Part shown: positions 51,943 to 60,619 of the stretch, piece by piece
How positions within the stretch are numbered: position 1 is the first letter of the stretch
Layout of the letters: every line of letters starts with the position of its first letter
From: Rubrivivax sp.
GTDB taxonomy: Bacteria > Pseudomonadota > Gammaproteobacteria > Burkholderiales > Burkholderiaceae_C
Direction: 5' to 3'
DNA: 62,038 nt
Assembly (NCBI GenBank): GCA_027491255.1
Contig: JAIXWM010000099.1
Location: forward strand, 1-62,038
Notes under the pieces: generated by a model
What the model was told of the DNA's origin: nothing
Database searches by the model: none
Seen by the model: only the letters and a program-made list of their open reading frames with translations
Program-made: the position numbers and the translations under genes

Positions 51943-53683
51943 CCCCTCTCCAGCCGGATCCCCCGGCGCCACGGCCACGATGACGGTGGGCGCCGTCGCC
52001 GCGGCCTTCCTCGAAGCCTGCGGCGTGCGCTGCGCCTTCGGCGTGATCTCCATCCACAACATGCCCATCCTGGATGCGATGGCGCAGCGCGGCGCGGTCC
52101 GGTTCGTGCCCGCCCGCGGCGAGGCCGGGGCCTGCAACATGGCCGACGCGCAGGCGCGCGCCAGCGGTGGGCTGGGCGTGTGCCTGACCTCCACCGGCAC
52201 CGCGGCAGGCAACGCCGCCGGCGCGATGGTGGAGGCGCTGACCGCGGGCACGCCGCTGCTGCACCTGACCGGGCAGATCGAGACGCCCTACCTTGACCGC
52301 GACCTGGCCTACATCCACGAGGCGCCCGACCAGCTGACGATGCTGAAGGCCATCTCGAAGGCGGCGTTCCGGGTGCGCAGCGCCGACACCGCGCTGGGCA
52401 CGCTCAAGCTCGCGGTGCGCACGGCGATGACGGCACCGCGCGGACCGGTCAGCGTCGAGATCCCGATCGACATCCAGGCCGCGACCGTGCCGGTGCCGGC
52501 CGACCTGTCGCCTCTGCCGGTGCCGGTGGCCGTGCCGGCGCCCGCCGCGCTGGACGCCCTGGCGCAGCGCCTGGCCGGCGCGCGGCGGCCGCTGCTGTGG
52601 CTGGGCGGCGGCGCGCGCCATGCCGGCGCGGCGGTGCAACGCCTGCTCGCGCTCGGCTTCGGCGTGGTCACGAGCACCCAGGGGCGCGGCATCGTGCCCG
52701 AGGACCACCCGCAGTCGCTGGGCGCCTACAACCTGCACGCACCGGTGGAGCGCTTCTACGGCAGTTGCGACGCGCTGCTGGTCGTCGGTTCGCGCCTGCG
52801 CGGCAACGAGACGCTGAAATACGCGCTGAAGCTCCCGCGCCCGCACTACCGCATCGACGCCGATCCTGCCGCCGAGGGCCGCGGCTACGCCTGCGACCAG
52901 TTCGTCTGCGGCGACGCGGCGCTCGCGCTCGAGGGGCTGGCCGACCGGCTGGAAGCGCTGCCCGCCAGTGCTCGCGCGGTCGACCCCGCCTTCGCCGCGG
53001 ACCTGCGCGCTGCGCACGCGGCCGCGGTGCAGGGCCTGCACCAGGGGCTGGGCCCCTACAGCGCCGTGGTGCGCGCGCTGCAGGCGGCCGTGGGCCCGTC
53101 CTTCCTGTGGGCGCGCGACGTGACCGTCTCCAACAGCACCTGGGGCAACCGGGAGCTGCGGCTCGCCGGCCCGCGCGACGGCGTGCACGCCACGGGCGGC
53201 GGCATCGGCCAGGGCCTGGCCATGGCGGTGGGCGCGGCCGTCGGCGAAGCCGTGGCCGCTGCCGAAGGCGCAGTCGGCGCGCCCCGCCGCACCTGGTGCC
53301 TGGCGGGCGACGGCGGCTTCACGCTCAACGTCGGCGAGCTTGCCACCGCGGTGCAGGAGCAGGCCGACCTGACCATCGTGCTGATGAACGACCGCGGCTA
53401 CGGCGTGATCCGCAACATCCAGGACGCGCAGTACGGCGGTCGCCGCTGCTACGTCGACCTGCACACGCCCGCCTTCGAGGCCCTGTGCGCGGCCATGGGC
53501 GTGGCCTACCGGCGCGTGAATTCGGCAGACGATGCCGCCGCAGCCTTTGCGGCGCGGCCCCCGGGCGGGCGCGGGCCGCTGCTGGTGGAGGTGGACATGA
53601 CGCGCGTGGGCGCCTTCGCCACCGCCTTCGCCGGGCCGCCGGTCAAGGCCGGGGCTTCGGGTGCGGCCAAGGCCAGCGGCTGA
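51935..53683 (+). CDS. thiamine-diphosphate-dependent enzyme (acetolactate synthase/decarboxylase family)
   Basis: The 582-residue protein has the three-domain ThDP layout. The PYR-domain Glu is in ARGEAGACNMADA (near 62), with TSTGTAAGNAAGAM after it. The central domain shows LLWLGGGARHAG and TSTQGRGIVPEDHP. The PP domain has GGGIGQGLAMAVGAA and the metal/diphosphate motif LAGDGGFTLNVGEL ending in LMNDRGYGV. It resembles IlvB-like and 2-oxoacid decarboxylase proteins such as benzoylformate decarboxylase. A role on a 2-oxoacid produced after ring cleavage is likely; no small subunit is adjacent. Confidence 0.9.
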   Translation: MPDPSPAGSPGATATMTVGAVAAAFLEACGVRCAFGVISIHNMPILDAMAQRGAVRFVPARGEAGACNMADAQARASGGLGVCLTSTGTAAGNAAGAMVEALTAGTPLLHLTGQIETPYLDRDLAYIHEAPDQLTMLKAISKAAFRVRSADTALGTLKLAVRTAMTAPRGPVSVEIPIDIQAATVPVPADLSPLPVPVAVPAPAALDALAQRLAGARRPLLWLGGGARHAGAAVQRLLALGFGVVTSTQGRGIVPEDHPQSLGAYNLHAPVERFYGSCDALLVVGSRLRGNETLKYALKLPRPHYRIDADPAAEGRGYACDQFVCGDAALALEGLADRLEALPASARAVDPAFAADLRAAHAAAVQGLHQGLGPYSAVVRALQAAVGPSFLWARDVTVSNSTWGNRELRLAGPRDGVHATGGGIGQGLAMAVGAAVGEAVAAAEGAVGAPRRTWCLAGDGGFTLNVGELATAVQEQADLTIVLMNDRGYGVIRNIQDAQYGGRRCYVDLHTPAFEALCAAMGVAYRRVNSADDAAAAFAARPPGGRGPLLVEVDMTRVGAFATAFAGPPVKAGASGAAKASG

Positions 53684-53755
53684 CCACGGCACGAGCCGTG
53701 CGAGTACGACCATGACGCCGTCCAAGCTTCCATCCTGCCTTCGGGACGCACGGCC

Positions 53756-54571
53756 GTGAGACCCCTGCGTGTGGCGATGATCGGTCTGGGCGCCATCGGC
53801 AGCGGCGTGCTGACCTTGCTGCGCGAGGACGCCACGCTTCAATTCGAGCGCGTGGTCGTGCATGCGGGCTCGCTCGGCCGCGCGGCGGACTGGCTGGCCG
53901 GCCACGGCCTGCTCCACACGCAGGCGGCGTCCGGGCTCGACCTGCAGGCAGGCCGCCCCGACATCGTCGTCGAATGCGCAGGCCACGCCGCGATCGAGGA
54001 ACACCTGCTGCCCGCCCTGGCGCAGGGGGTGCCCTGCGTGGTGACCTCGGTCGGCGCGCTGGCCACGCCGGGGCTGCCCGAGCGCCTGGACGTCGCCGCG
54101 CGCGCCGGCGGCACCCAGGTGCAGCTGGTACCGGGCGCCGTCGGTGCCATCGACGCCCTTGCCGCGGCGCGCCTGGGCGGGCTGGACCGCGTCTGCTACC
54201 GTGGACGCAAGCCGCCGCTGGCCTGGCGCGGCACCCCGGCCGAGCAGCGCGTGGACCTCGCCGCGCTGTCATCCGAGGCGCTGATCTTCGAGGGCAGCGC
54301 ACGCGAGGCGGCCACGCTGTACCCCAAGAACGCCAACGTCGCCGCCACGCTGGCGCTGGCCGGCCTGGGGCTGGACCGCACCCAGGTGCGCCTGTTCGCC
54401 GACCCCGCCGTGCAGCAGAACGTGCACCAGATCGAGGCCGAGGGCGCCTTCGGCAGCCTGGAGCTGACGCTGCGCTGCAAGACCCTGCCCGCCAACCCCA
54501 AGACCTCGGCCCTGGTGGTCTACAGCGTGGCGCGCGCCCTGCGCAACCGCGTCCAACCCTTCAGCATCTGA
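53756..54571 (+). CDS. L-aspartate dehydrogenase-like protein (NadX family)
   Basis: The 271-residue protein has a Rossmann start VAMIGLGAIGSGVL, VVECAGHAAIEEHLLPAL, LVPGAVGAIDAL, YPKNANVAATLALAGLGLDRT and a tail with NPKTSALVVYSVARALRN. These are the NadX signatures. Aspartate dehydrogenase oxidises aspartate through iminosuccinate for NAD synthesis. No nadA or nadC is adjacent, and the catabolic setting suggests reductive or oxidative handling of an amine or imine intermediate. GTG at 53756 is used. Repeat copy 4 follows. Confidence 0.88.
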   Translation: MRPLRVAMIGLGAIGSGVLTLLREDATLQFERVVVHAGSLGRAADWLAGHGLLHTQAASGLDLQAGRPDIVVECAGHAAIEEHLLPALAQGVPCVVTSVGALATPGLPERLDVAARAGGTQVQLVPGAVGAIDALAAARLGGLDRVCYRGRKPPLAWRGTPAEQRVDLAALSSEALIFEGSAREAATLYPKNANVAATLALAGLGLDRTQVRLFADPAVQQNVHQIEAEGAFGSLELTLRCKTLPANPKTSALVVYSVARALRNRVQPFSI

Positions 54572-54585
54572 GAAGCGGTGAGTCT

Positions 54586-54742
54586 GTCCCCCATGCCTGC
54601 CTTGCGCGCGAAGACGCGCTGTCTCGTCCCTGCGAATCGTCGCTGCGGTTCGCACCACGGCTGCGGCCTGGGCCTGGGCCGGGACCGCGCTCCTGGCGGC
54701 GCGCCGTCGAGGCCCGGCGGAAAATCCCCTCGACTCTGACGC
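54586..54742 (+). repeat. intercistronic repeat, copy 4
   Basis: This is a diverged fourth member of the 19055/35891 family, in plus orientation between the NadX-like and aldehyde dehydrogenase genes. CCCCCATGCCTGCC, GCGAATCG, GGCTGCGG and GGCGGAAAAT match the other copies in order. Its ATG at 54593 opens 48 codons (MPALRAKTRCLVPANR..., HGCGLGLG, ...GGKSPRL) aligned with the other mini-frames. It ends about 12 bases before the dehydrogenase ATG. Confidence 0.75.
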
Positions 54743-54753
54743 CGGAACGGATC

Positions 54754-56229
54754 ATGAGCTCTCCTGCCCTGCTCGACCTGTGCATCGCCGGCCATTGGCG
54801 GCCCGGCAGTGGCGAGGTCTACGAGACCTGCTACCCCGCCACCGGCGAAGCCGTGGCCGCGTTGCGCGCCGCCACGCCGGCCGACGTGGACGAGGCCATC
54901 GAGGGCGCGCACCGCGCCTGGCGCGCCAGCGGCTGGGGGAGCGCCAAGCCGCACGAGCGCGCCGCGGTGCTGCACCGCGTGGCCGGGCTGATCCGCCGCG
55001 ACGCCGAGCGCCTGGCGCAGCTGCAGCGCCAGGACAACGGCAAGCCCATCGCCGAGACGCGCGCGCTGGTGGCCAGCGCCGCCGGCACCTTCCAGTACAT
55101 GGCCGCCGCCTGCGAGACGCTGGAAGAGGCGATCACGCCTTCGCGCGGGCCCTACCTGACGATGAGCGTGCACGAGCCCATGGGCGTGGTCGCCGCGATC
55201 ACGCCGTGGAATTCGCCGATCGCCAGCGAGGCGCAGAAGCTGGCTCCAGCCCTGGCCGCCGGCAATGCCGTGGTGCTGAAGCCGGCCGAGGTGACGCCGC
55301 TGCTGGCGCTGGAACTCGCGCGCCTGTGCGACGAAGCCGGCCTGCCGAAGGGTCTTCTCAGCGTGCTGCCGGGCAAGGGCTCGGTGATCGGCGACGCGAT
55401 CACGCGCCACCCGCTGGTGCGGCGCGTGGCCTTCACCGGCGGCACCGCCACCGGGCGCCACATCGCGCGGATTGCCGCCGACAAGATGATGCCGGTGTCG
55501 CTGGAACTCGGCGGCAAGTCGCCGACCATGGTGCTGGAAGACGCCGACCTCGACCACGCGGTGGCCGGGGTGCTCTACGGCATCTTCAGCTCCTCGGGCG
55601 AGAGCTGCATCGCCGGCTCGCGGCTGTTCGTCGCGCGGCGCATCCAGCGCGAGTTCGTCGCTCGCCTGGTCGAGGGCGCGCGCCGGCTGCGCCTGGGCGA
55701 CCCGGCCGACGAGCGCACGCAGATGGGCCCGCTGATCACCGCCGCGCACCGCGCCTCGATCGAGCGCCACGTGCAGGCGGCGCTGGACGACGGCGGCCGG
55801 CTGCTGTGCGGCGGGCGCCGGCCCGCGGGCGGACTGTACGAGCGCGGCTGGTTCTACGAGCCCACCATCGTCGAAGGCCTGGACAACCGCTCGCGCCTGG
55901 CGCAGGAGGAAGTCTTCGGCCCGGTGCTGCTGGTGCTGCCCTTCGACGACGACGAGGACCTGATCGCGCAGGCCAACGACAGCGTCTACGCGCTGGCCGC
56001 CGGGATCTGGACGCGCGACTTCCAGCGCGCCTGGAAGCTGGCCCGCGCGGTGCAGGCCGGCACGGTGTGGATCAACACCTACAAGCTGTTCTCGATCAGC
56101 ACCCCCTTCGGCGGCTGGCGCGACAGCGGCCTGGGCCGCGAGAAGGGGCGCGAGGGCATCCTGCAGTACATGGAGCAGAAGAGCCTGTACTGGGGGCTGA
56201 ACGAGCAGCCGCTGCCGTGGGCTCGATGA
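54754..56229 (+). CDS. NAD(P)-dependent aldehyde dehydrogenase
   Basis: The 491-residue enzyme has ITPWNSPIASEAQKLAPALA, VVLKPAEVTPL, FTGGTATGR, the catalytic Glu in SLELGGKSPTMV (near 252) and the nucleophilic Cys in SSSGESCIAGSRLF (near 285), and EEVFGPVLLVLPF. It resembles the betaine-aldehyde and 2-hydroxymuconic semialdehyde dehydrogenase groups, and the latter fits a meta-cleavage route. ATG at 54754 follows GGAACGG and repeat copy 4. Confidence 0.93.
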   Translation: MSSPALLDLCIAGHWRPGSGEVYETCYPATGEAVAALRAATPADVDEAIEGAHRAWRASGWGSAKPHERAAVLHRVAGLIRRDAERLAQLQRQDNGKPIAETRALVASAAGTFQYMAAACETLEEAITPSRGPYLTMSVHEPMGVVAAITPWNSPIASEAQKLAPALAAGNAVVLKPAEVTPLLALELARLCDEAGLPKGLLSVLPGKGSVIGDAITRHPLVRRVAFTGGTATGRHIARIAADKMMPVSLELGGKSPTMVLEDADLDHAVAGVLYGIFSSSGESCIAGSRLFVARRIQREFVARLVEGARRLRLGDPADERTQMGPLITAAHRASIERHVQAALDDGGRLLCGGRRPAGGLYERGWFYEPTIVEGLDNRSRLAQEEVFGPVLLVLPFDDDEDLIAQANDSVYALAAGIWTRDFQRAWKLARAVQAGTVWINTYKLFSISTPFGGWRDSGLGREKGREGILQYMEQKSLYWGLNEQPLPWAR

Positions 56230-56258
56230 TGGCTACAGCTCGCGCGACTTCAGCCTCT

Positions 56259-56296
56259 GTCCCCCAAGCCCTCCCCCACCAGGGGAAGGGGAGCAC
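56259..56296. repeat. second CTCCCCC/GGGG hairpin element
   Basis: CCCCCAAGCCCTCCCCCACC-AGGGGAAGGGGAG here resembles the element at 15228-15272 but has a poorer stem (CCCCTGGTGGGG-type pairing on the reverse strand). It lies in the 97-base gap between the aldehyde dehydrogenase and VOC genes and may modulate read-through. Confidence 0.45.
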
Positions 56297-56326
56297 ACCG
56301 GACCGTTCCACGAAAGCCTACCACCC

Positions 56327-57310
56327 ATGACGAGCCCCATCCTCGGCATCGAAGAGATCACCTACGGCGCCGCCGACCTCGACACCTGCCGGCGCTTCTT
56401 CACCGACTGGGGGCTGGCCCTGGTGGGTGACGAGCCCGGGCGCCTGACGTTCGAGTGCCTGAACGGCTGCCGTGTCGTCGTCGCCGACCCGGCCCGGCAC
56501 GCGCTGCCGCCGGCCATCGAGGACGGCCCGACGCTGCGCGAGGTGGTCTGGGGGGTGGGCGATGCGGCGGCGCTCGAGGCCGTGGCGCAGCGTCTGCGCG
56601 GGCTGGACGGGTTCACCGACATCACCACGCCCGAAGGCTGGCACCGTGTCGGCGCCACCGACCCCAATGGCCTGGCCTACAAGGTGCAGGTCAGCACCAA
56701 GCGCCCGCTGGACCTGCCCTGCGCCGAGGCCAACACCTGGGCGCGCAAGGGCCGCATCGACCAGCCGGCGCCCATGTACGAGCGCGCCCGCCCCGTCGAG
56801 GTCGGGCACGTGGTCTTCTTCGTGCGCGACGTCGCCGCCACCGAGCGCCACTACGCGCAGGCGCTGGGCTTCGTGCCGAGCGACCGCTACCCGGGCCGCG
56901 GCAGCTTCCTGCGCTGCGCGCCCGAGGGCGGGCACCACGACCTGTTCCTGCTGCAACTGCCGCACGGCAAGGCCGGGCTGAACCACGTCGCCTTCACCGT
57001 GCGCGACATCCACGAGGTCTTCGGCGGCGGCCTGCATTTCAGCCGCTGCGGCTGGGACACCCAGCTCGGCCCGGGCCGGCACCCGATCTCCTCGGCCTAC
57101 TTCTGGTACTTCCAGAACCCCGCCGGCGCGCTGGTGGAGTACTACGCCGACGAGGACCAGCTCACCGGCGCCTGGCAGCCACGCGAGTTCGAACCCGGGC
57201 CGACGGTCTTCGCCGAATGGGCGGTGGCCGGCGGCCTGGACGGCCACACCCGCCGCCAGAAGGGCCCGGCCGAGGCACCGGGGGGCAAGTTCCTGACGGA
57301 GAAGCGATGA
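56327..57310 (+). CDS. two-domain VOC (extradiol-type) dioxygenase-like protein
   Basis: The 327-residue protein has two VOC modules, the usual layout of extradiol ring-cleaving dioxygenases. The second module carries the metal triad: His in VEVGHVVFFVRD, His in GLNHVAFTVRD and Glu in GALVEYYADED. FLRCAPEGGHHDLFLLQ and HPISSAYFWYFQNPAG are further matches. The first module is degenerate, as is normal. Cleavage of a catechol-like ring next to a hydroxyl is the expected role. It overlaps the Bug receptor gene as ATGA. Confidence 0.88.
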   Translation: MTSPILGIEEITYGAADLDTCRRFFTDWGLALVGDEPGRLTFECLNGCRVVVADPARHALPPAIEDGPTLREVVWGVGDAAALEAVAQRLRGLDGFTDITTPEGWHRVGATDPNGLAYKVQVSTKRPLDLPCAEANTWARKGRIDQPAPMYERARPVEVGHVVFFVRDVAATERHYAQALGFVPSDRYPGRGSFLRCAPEGGHHDLFLLQLPHGKAGLNHVAFTVRDIHEVFGGGLHFSRCGWDTQLGPGRHPISSAYFWYFQNPAGALVEYYADEDQLTGAWQPREFEPGPTVFAEWAVAGGLDGHTRRQKGPAEAPGGKFLTEKR

Positions 57311-58314
57311 AACCCGGCACGACACTCCCGGCATCGAACCGACCAGACCGCCGCCGCTGGCTGGCCCTGCTCGCCGCGGCTGCAGCCACCGCCGCAGCCG
57401 CCCCGCTGGCCGCGCAGACGCTGCCCGGCAACTGGCGCCTGGTCGCCCCCTTCCCGCCGGGTGGTCCGGTCGACGGTCTGGCCCGGCTGCTCGCCACCGG
57501 CCTGCAGGAACGCCACGGTGGCCAGGCCGTGGTCGACAACCGGCCCGGCGCCAACGGCAACCTGGGCATCGAGGCCGTCAAGCGCGCCGCACCCGACGGC
57601 CGCACGCTGCTGGTCATCCCGGCGGGCAACCTGACGATCAACCCGACACTGCTGCCCAACCTGCCGTACAACGTCCAGGCCGACTTCGCGCCGATCGCGA
57701 TGCTGGCCAAGGCGCCCAACCTGCTGGTGGCCACGCCCGGCCTGAACGTGCGCACCGCGCGCGAGCTGGTGGTGCTGGCCAAGGCGCGCCCGGGCACGCT
57801 GAGCTATGCCTCGCCTGGCGTGGGCAGCGGGCTGCACCTGGCCGGCGAGCTGTTCCAGATCCAGACCGGCACCGACCTGCTGCACGTGCCCTACAAGGGC
57901 ACCTCGCAGGCGCTGACCGACGTCGTCGGCGGCACGGTGCCGCTGATGTTCTCGAACCTGCCGGGCGTGCTGGCGCAGATCCGCAGCGGCAAGCTGGTGG
58001 CCATCGGCCTGACCGACAGCACGCGCGCGCCCGCCGCGCCGGAGATCCCGACGCTGGCCGAGCAGGGGATCGCAGGCGTCGTCGTGCCTTCCTGGTATGC
58101 GGTGCTGGCCCCCGCGGCCACGCCGCCGGCCATCGTGCAGCAGCTCGCGCGCGAGTTCAATGCCCAGCTGCAGGTGCCTGCCACGCGCGAATCCCTGGCC
58201 GCCCAGGGCCTGACGCTGTGGCCGATGAGCCCGGCCGAGCTGGATGCGCACATCCGCGCCGAGACGGCCACCTGGGCGCAGATCATCCGCAGCCGCAAGA
58301 TCACGGCCCAGTGA
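57307..58314 (+). CDS. Bug-family (TctC-like) periplasmic receptor
   Basis: The 335-residue protein has a signal peptide (RRRWLALLAAAAATAAAAP, end near LAAQT) and the Bug fold: LVAPFPPGGPVDGLARLLA, VVDNRPGANGNLGIEAVKRA, DLLHVPYKGTSQALTDVVGG and WYAVLAPAATPPAIV. Bug proteins bind small carboxylates for TctAB-type transporters, but no tctA or tctB is in the cluster, as for most orphan Bug genes in Burkholderiales. It may serve as a second receptor or a sensor for the pathway substrate. Confidence 0.93.
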   Translation: MKPGTTLPASNRPDRRRWLALLAAAAATAAAAPLAAQTLPGNWRLVAPFPPGGPVDGLARLLATGLQERHGGQAVVDNRPGANGNLGIEAVKRAAPDGRTLLVIPAGNLTINPTLLPNLPYNVQADFAPIAMLAKAPNLLVATPGLNVRTARELVVLAKARPGTLSYASPGVGSGLHLAGELFQIQTGTDLLHVPYKGTSQALTDVVGGTVPLMFSNLPGVLAQIRSGKLVAIGLTDSTRAPAAPEIPTLAEQGIAGVVVPSWYAVLAPAATPPAIVQQLAREFNAQLQVPATRESLAAQGLTLWPMSPAELDAHIRAETATWAQIIRSRKITAQ

Positions 58315-58339
58315 GGCAGCCCCCGAGACCACGCCGACG

Positions 58340-58711
58340 ATGAACGCTCCCGCCCCCTCCCCGGCACCCGAGCCGGCTGCCGCGCCACCGGCCGACGGCG
58401 CAACGCTGCTCGTGACGCTGCTGCTGAAGCACCACCCCGGGCTGACGCTGGACGACGTGCAGTCGCGCCTGAAAGCCAGCGACTGGTGGGAGGCCTTTCC
58501 GCCGCCGGGCGTGCGCATCGTCTCGTGGACCGTGGCCATGGGCCTGGGCCAGATCGCGACGCTGGAGCTGCCGCCTCAGTTGCTGCCCATGCTCAACCTG
58601 GAGCTCGAGCGCCGCGGCTGGGGGGTTTTCAGCACCGAGTGCTACCCCACCTACGACTTCGTGCCGGTGCGCGAACGCATCCGCGCCCGCGTGCGCGCCG
58701 GCGGGCAGTGA
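58340..58711 (+). CDS. conserved-looking small protein of unknown function
   Basis: I cannot assign a family to this 123-residue protein. After a Pro/Ala-rich start it has LLKHHPGLTLDDVQSRLK, WWEAFPPPGVRIVSWTVAMG, GQIATLELPPQLLPMLN and FSTECYPTYDFVPVRERI. The alternating pattern suggests an alpha/beta ferredoxin-like or barrel fold. There is no signal peptide. It sits 25 bases after the Bug gene and two genes before the Rieske oxygenase, so it is probably a pathway accessory protein. Confidence 0.72.
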   Translation: MNAPAPSPAPEPAAAPPADGATLLVTLLLKHHPGLTLDDVQSRLKASDWWEAFPPPGVRIVSWTVAMGLGQIATLELPPQLLPMLNLELERRGWGVFSTECYPTYDFVPVRERIRARVRAGGQ

Positions 58712-58777
58712 GAAGCTGAAACTCCGCTTCCGAGCCGCGCACCTTCCCCCTGCGACCCCTTCCCCGGACCCACACCC

Positions 58778-59005
58778 ATGGACCTGCCCACCGACCGCTA
58801 CCTGAACCCGCACCAGGCGCGCGAGCGCGCGCCCACGGCCTACGAAAGCCTGCTCGGCGACGCGATCGAGCGCGCCTTCGGCGCCGGCGTCCACGACCTG
58901 GACGGTCTGGTCGCGGCGTTGAACCGCAGCGGCCCGAACGCGCCGAACGGCGAGCCCTGGACAGCCGAGAGCTTCCAGGCGCTGATGGCCCGGCTCGGCC
59001 ACTGA
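58778..59005 (+). CDS. 75-residue recombinase-like helix-turn-helix protein
   Basis: The C-terminal half (GLVAALNRSGPNAPNGEPWT, ESFQALMARLGH) resembles the small helical domain of serine recombinases, a domain also found as short free-standing proteins beside Rieske oxygenase genes. The N-terminal half (LNPHQARERAPTAYESLLGDAIERAF) is helical. It lacks any recombinase catalytic domain, so DNA recombination is not implied. A role in oxygenase assembly or regulation is possible; none is known to me. Confidence 0.7.
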   Translation: MDLPTDRYLNPHQARERAPTAYESLLGDAIERAFGAGVHDLDGLVAALNRSGPNAPNGEPWTAESFQALMARLGH

Positions 59006-59046
59006 CCGCCCGCCCCCCGCACCCGCCGCGCGAAGGAGCAAACCCG

Positions 59047-60096
59047 ATGAACCCCCACGCCCTGCCCGCCGAGCCCGACCAACTGCTCGCCATCGGCCTG
59101 AAGAACCTCTGGTACCCGGTCTGCCCCTCGCACTTCGTGCGCGAGCAGCCGGTGTCGCTGCGCCGCCTCGGGCTGAAGCTCGCTCTCTGGCGCGAGGCCG
59201 ACGGCACGCTGCACGCGCTCGAAGACCACTGCCCGCACCGCGGCGCGCCGCTGTCGCGCGGCGTGATCATGGGCGACCGCATCGCCTGCCCCTACCACGG
59301 GGTGCAGGTGCACCACAGCGGCACCGTCACCAAGGTGCCGGGCAGCCCTGGCAGCCGCATGGAGGGCCTGAACTGCGTGCGCAGCTTCCATGTGCAGGAG
59401 CGCCACGGCGCGATCTGGCTCTACAACGCGCACGAGAACGTGGCCGAGGCCCCGCCCCTGGTACTGCCGCAGGAGCTGGAATCGCCCGAGTACTCGCACT
59501 TCCTCTGCTACACGGAATGGAAGGGCGACTACCGCTACGTGCTCGACAACGTGATCGACCCGATGCACGGCACCTTCCTGCACAAGCAGTCGCACTCCAT
59601 GGCCGAGGGCGACGCGACGGCGAAGTTCCGCGTGCGCGACACCGAGCACGGCTTCGTCTTCGAGAAGGAGGGCCAGCGCGACGTCAACTTCGACTGGACG
59701 GAATGGGGCGACACCGGCGTGCACTGGATGCGGCTGGAGATCCCCTACCCGAAGACCGGTGGCCCGGGCGGCAACTTCATCATCATCGGCAGCTACACGC
59801 CGATCTCGCCGCGGCTGGCGGCGGTTTTCCACTGGCGCTGCCGCAAGGTCAGCGGCTGGCAGCGCGACACCTGGCGCTTCCTCTACCGCAACCGGCTCGA
59901 GGCGCGGCACTGGGCCGTCCTCGAGCAGGACCGCGAGATGATGGAGGACATGGAGCCCGACGCCAACCAGCGCGAGATGCTGTACCAGCACGACATGGGC
60001 ATCGTGCGCCTGCGCCGCCACCTGCGCCAGCTCGCACAGCAGCAGATCGACGCGCTGGGGGGCGGCAGGGCGGTGCAGGTGAAGGCGGTGGCCTGA
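59047..60096 (+). CDS. Rieske non-haem iron oxygenase, alpha subunit
   Basis: The 349-residue oxygenase belongs to the phthalate/vanillate type. The Rieske cluster ligands are in DHCPHRGAPLSRG (near 62) and ACPYHGVQV (near 81). The mononuclear iron site is in LDNVIDPMHGTFLHKQS (bridging Asp and two His, about 168-178), with a late acidic ligand likely in the EQDREMMEDME stretch. It should hydroxylate or demethylate an aromatic acid. No reductase or ferredoxin gene is in the window, so electrons must come from elsewhere. Confidence 0.93.
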   Translation: MNPHALPAEPDQLLAIGLKNLWYPVCPSHFVREQPVSLRRLGLKLALWREADGTLHALEDHCPHRGAPLSRGVIMGDRIACPYHGVQVHHSGTVTKVPGSPGSRMEGLNCVRSFHVQERHGAIWLYNAHENVAEAPPLVLPQELESPEYSHFLCYTEWKGDYRYVLDNVIDPMHGTFLHKQSHSMAEGDATAKFRVRDTEHGFVFEKEGQRDVNFDWTEWGDTGVHWMRLEIPYPKTGGPGGNFIIIGSYTPISPRLAAVFHWRCRKVSGWQRDTWRFLYRNRLEARHWAVLEQDREMMEDMEPDANQREMLYQHDMGIVRLRRHLRQLAQQQIDALGGGRAVQVKAVA

Positions 60097-60133
60097 GCGG
60101 CCGTCGTAGCAAGCGATCAGGTCGACGCCCGCC

Positions 60134-60553
60134 ATGACCGAGCCCCCGACCCTGAAGCGGGCCGAGCACGTCCGCTGCGCCGCGCTCCCCGAGCCTCCCG
60201 GCGCCACCTGGTCCAACGCGCTGCGCGTGGGCGAGGAGCTCTACATCAGCGGCGTCACCGCCCACCCGGCCTGCCGCGCGCAGGCGATGGATGCGCATGC
60301 GCAGGCACTGGAGTGCCTGCGCAAGATCGCCGCGCTCGCGGCCGCGGCCGGCGGCGGGCTGGACCAGGTGGTCAAGCTTGTCGTCTACCTGACCGACATC
60401 GCGGACAAGGACGCGGTGGGGCGCGCCCGCCGGGAGGTCTTCGCCCCGCCCTACCCCGCCTCCACACTGGTGGGCGTGCGCGAACTCGTGTTTCCTGAAG
60501 TCCGTGTCGAGATTGATGCGACGATACGGCTCGATGCACGACGTGGAGATTGA
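60134..60553 (+). CDS. RidA-family protein
   Basis: The 139-residue protein is a RidA/YjgF relative: WSNALRVGEELYISG, AQALECLRKIAALAAAAGG, LDQVVKLVVYLTDI and FPEVRVEIDATIRL. RidA proper deaminates reactive enamine/imine intermediates and keeps an Arg in VPxDVLVEI-like end; here RVEIDATI retains a potential Arg. Subfamilies in aromatic-amine pathways act on 2-aminomuconate-like compounds. Placed after a Rieske gene and with a NadX-like gene in the cluster, it hints at a nitrogen-bearing substrate. Confidence 0.9.
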   Translation: MTEPPTLKRAEHVRCAALPEPPGATWSNALRVGEELYISGVTAHPACRAQAMDAHAQALECLRKIAALAAAAGGGLDQVVKLVVYLTDIADKDAVGRARREVFAPPYPASTLVGVRELVFPEVRVEIDATIRLDARRGD

Positions 60554-60619
60554 CGCTGCGAGCCCCTGGGCGCGCTGCCTGGCACCCACCCGGCCTCGAG
60601 CTGCGCCCGGGGTCGGGCG

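Noticed and set aside
58778..59005. Serine recombinase or mobile element remnant
   Set aside because: Only the small helical domain is present, intact and in operon spacing; no catalytic domain, terminal repeats or disrupted frame.
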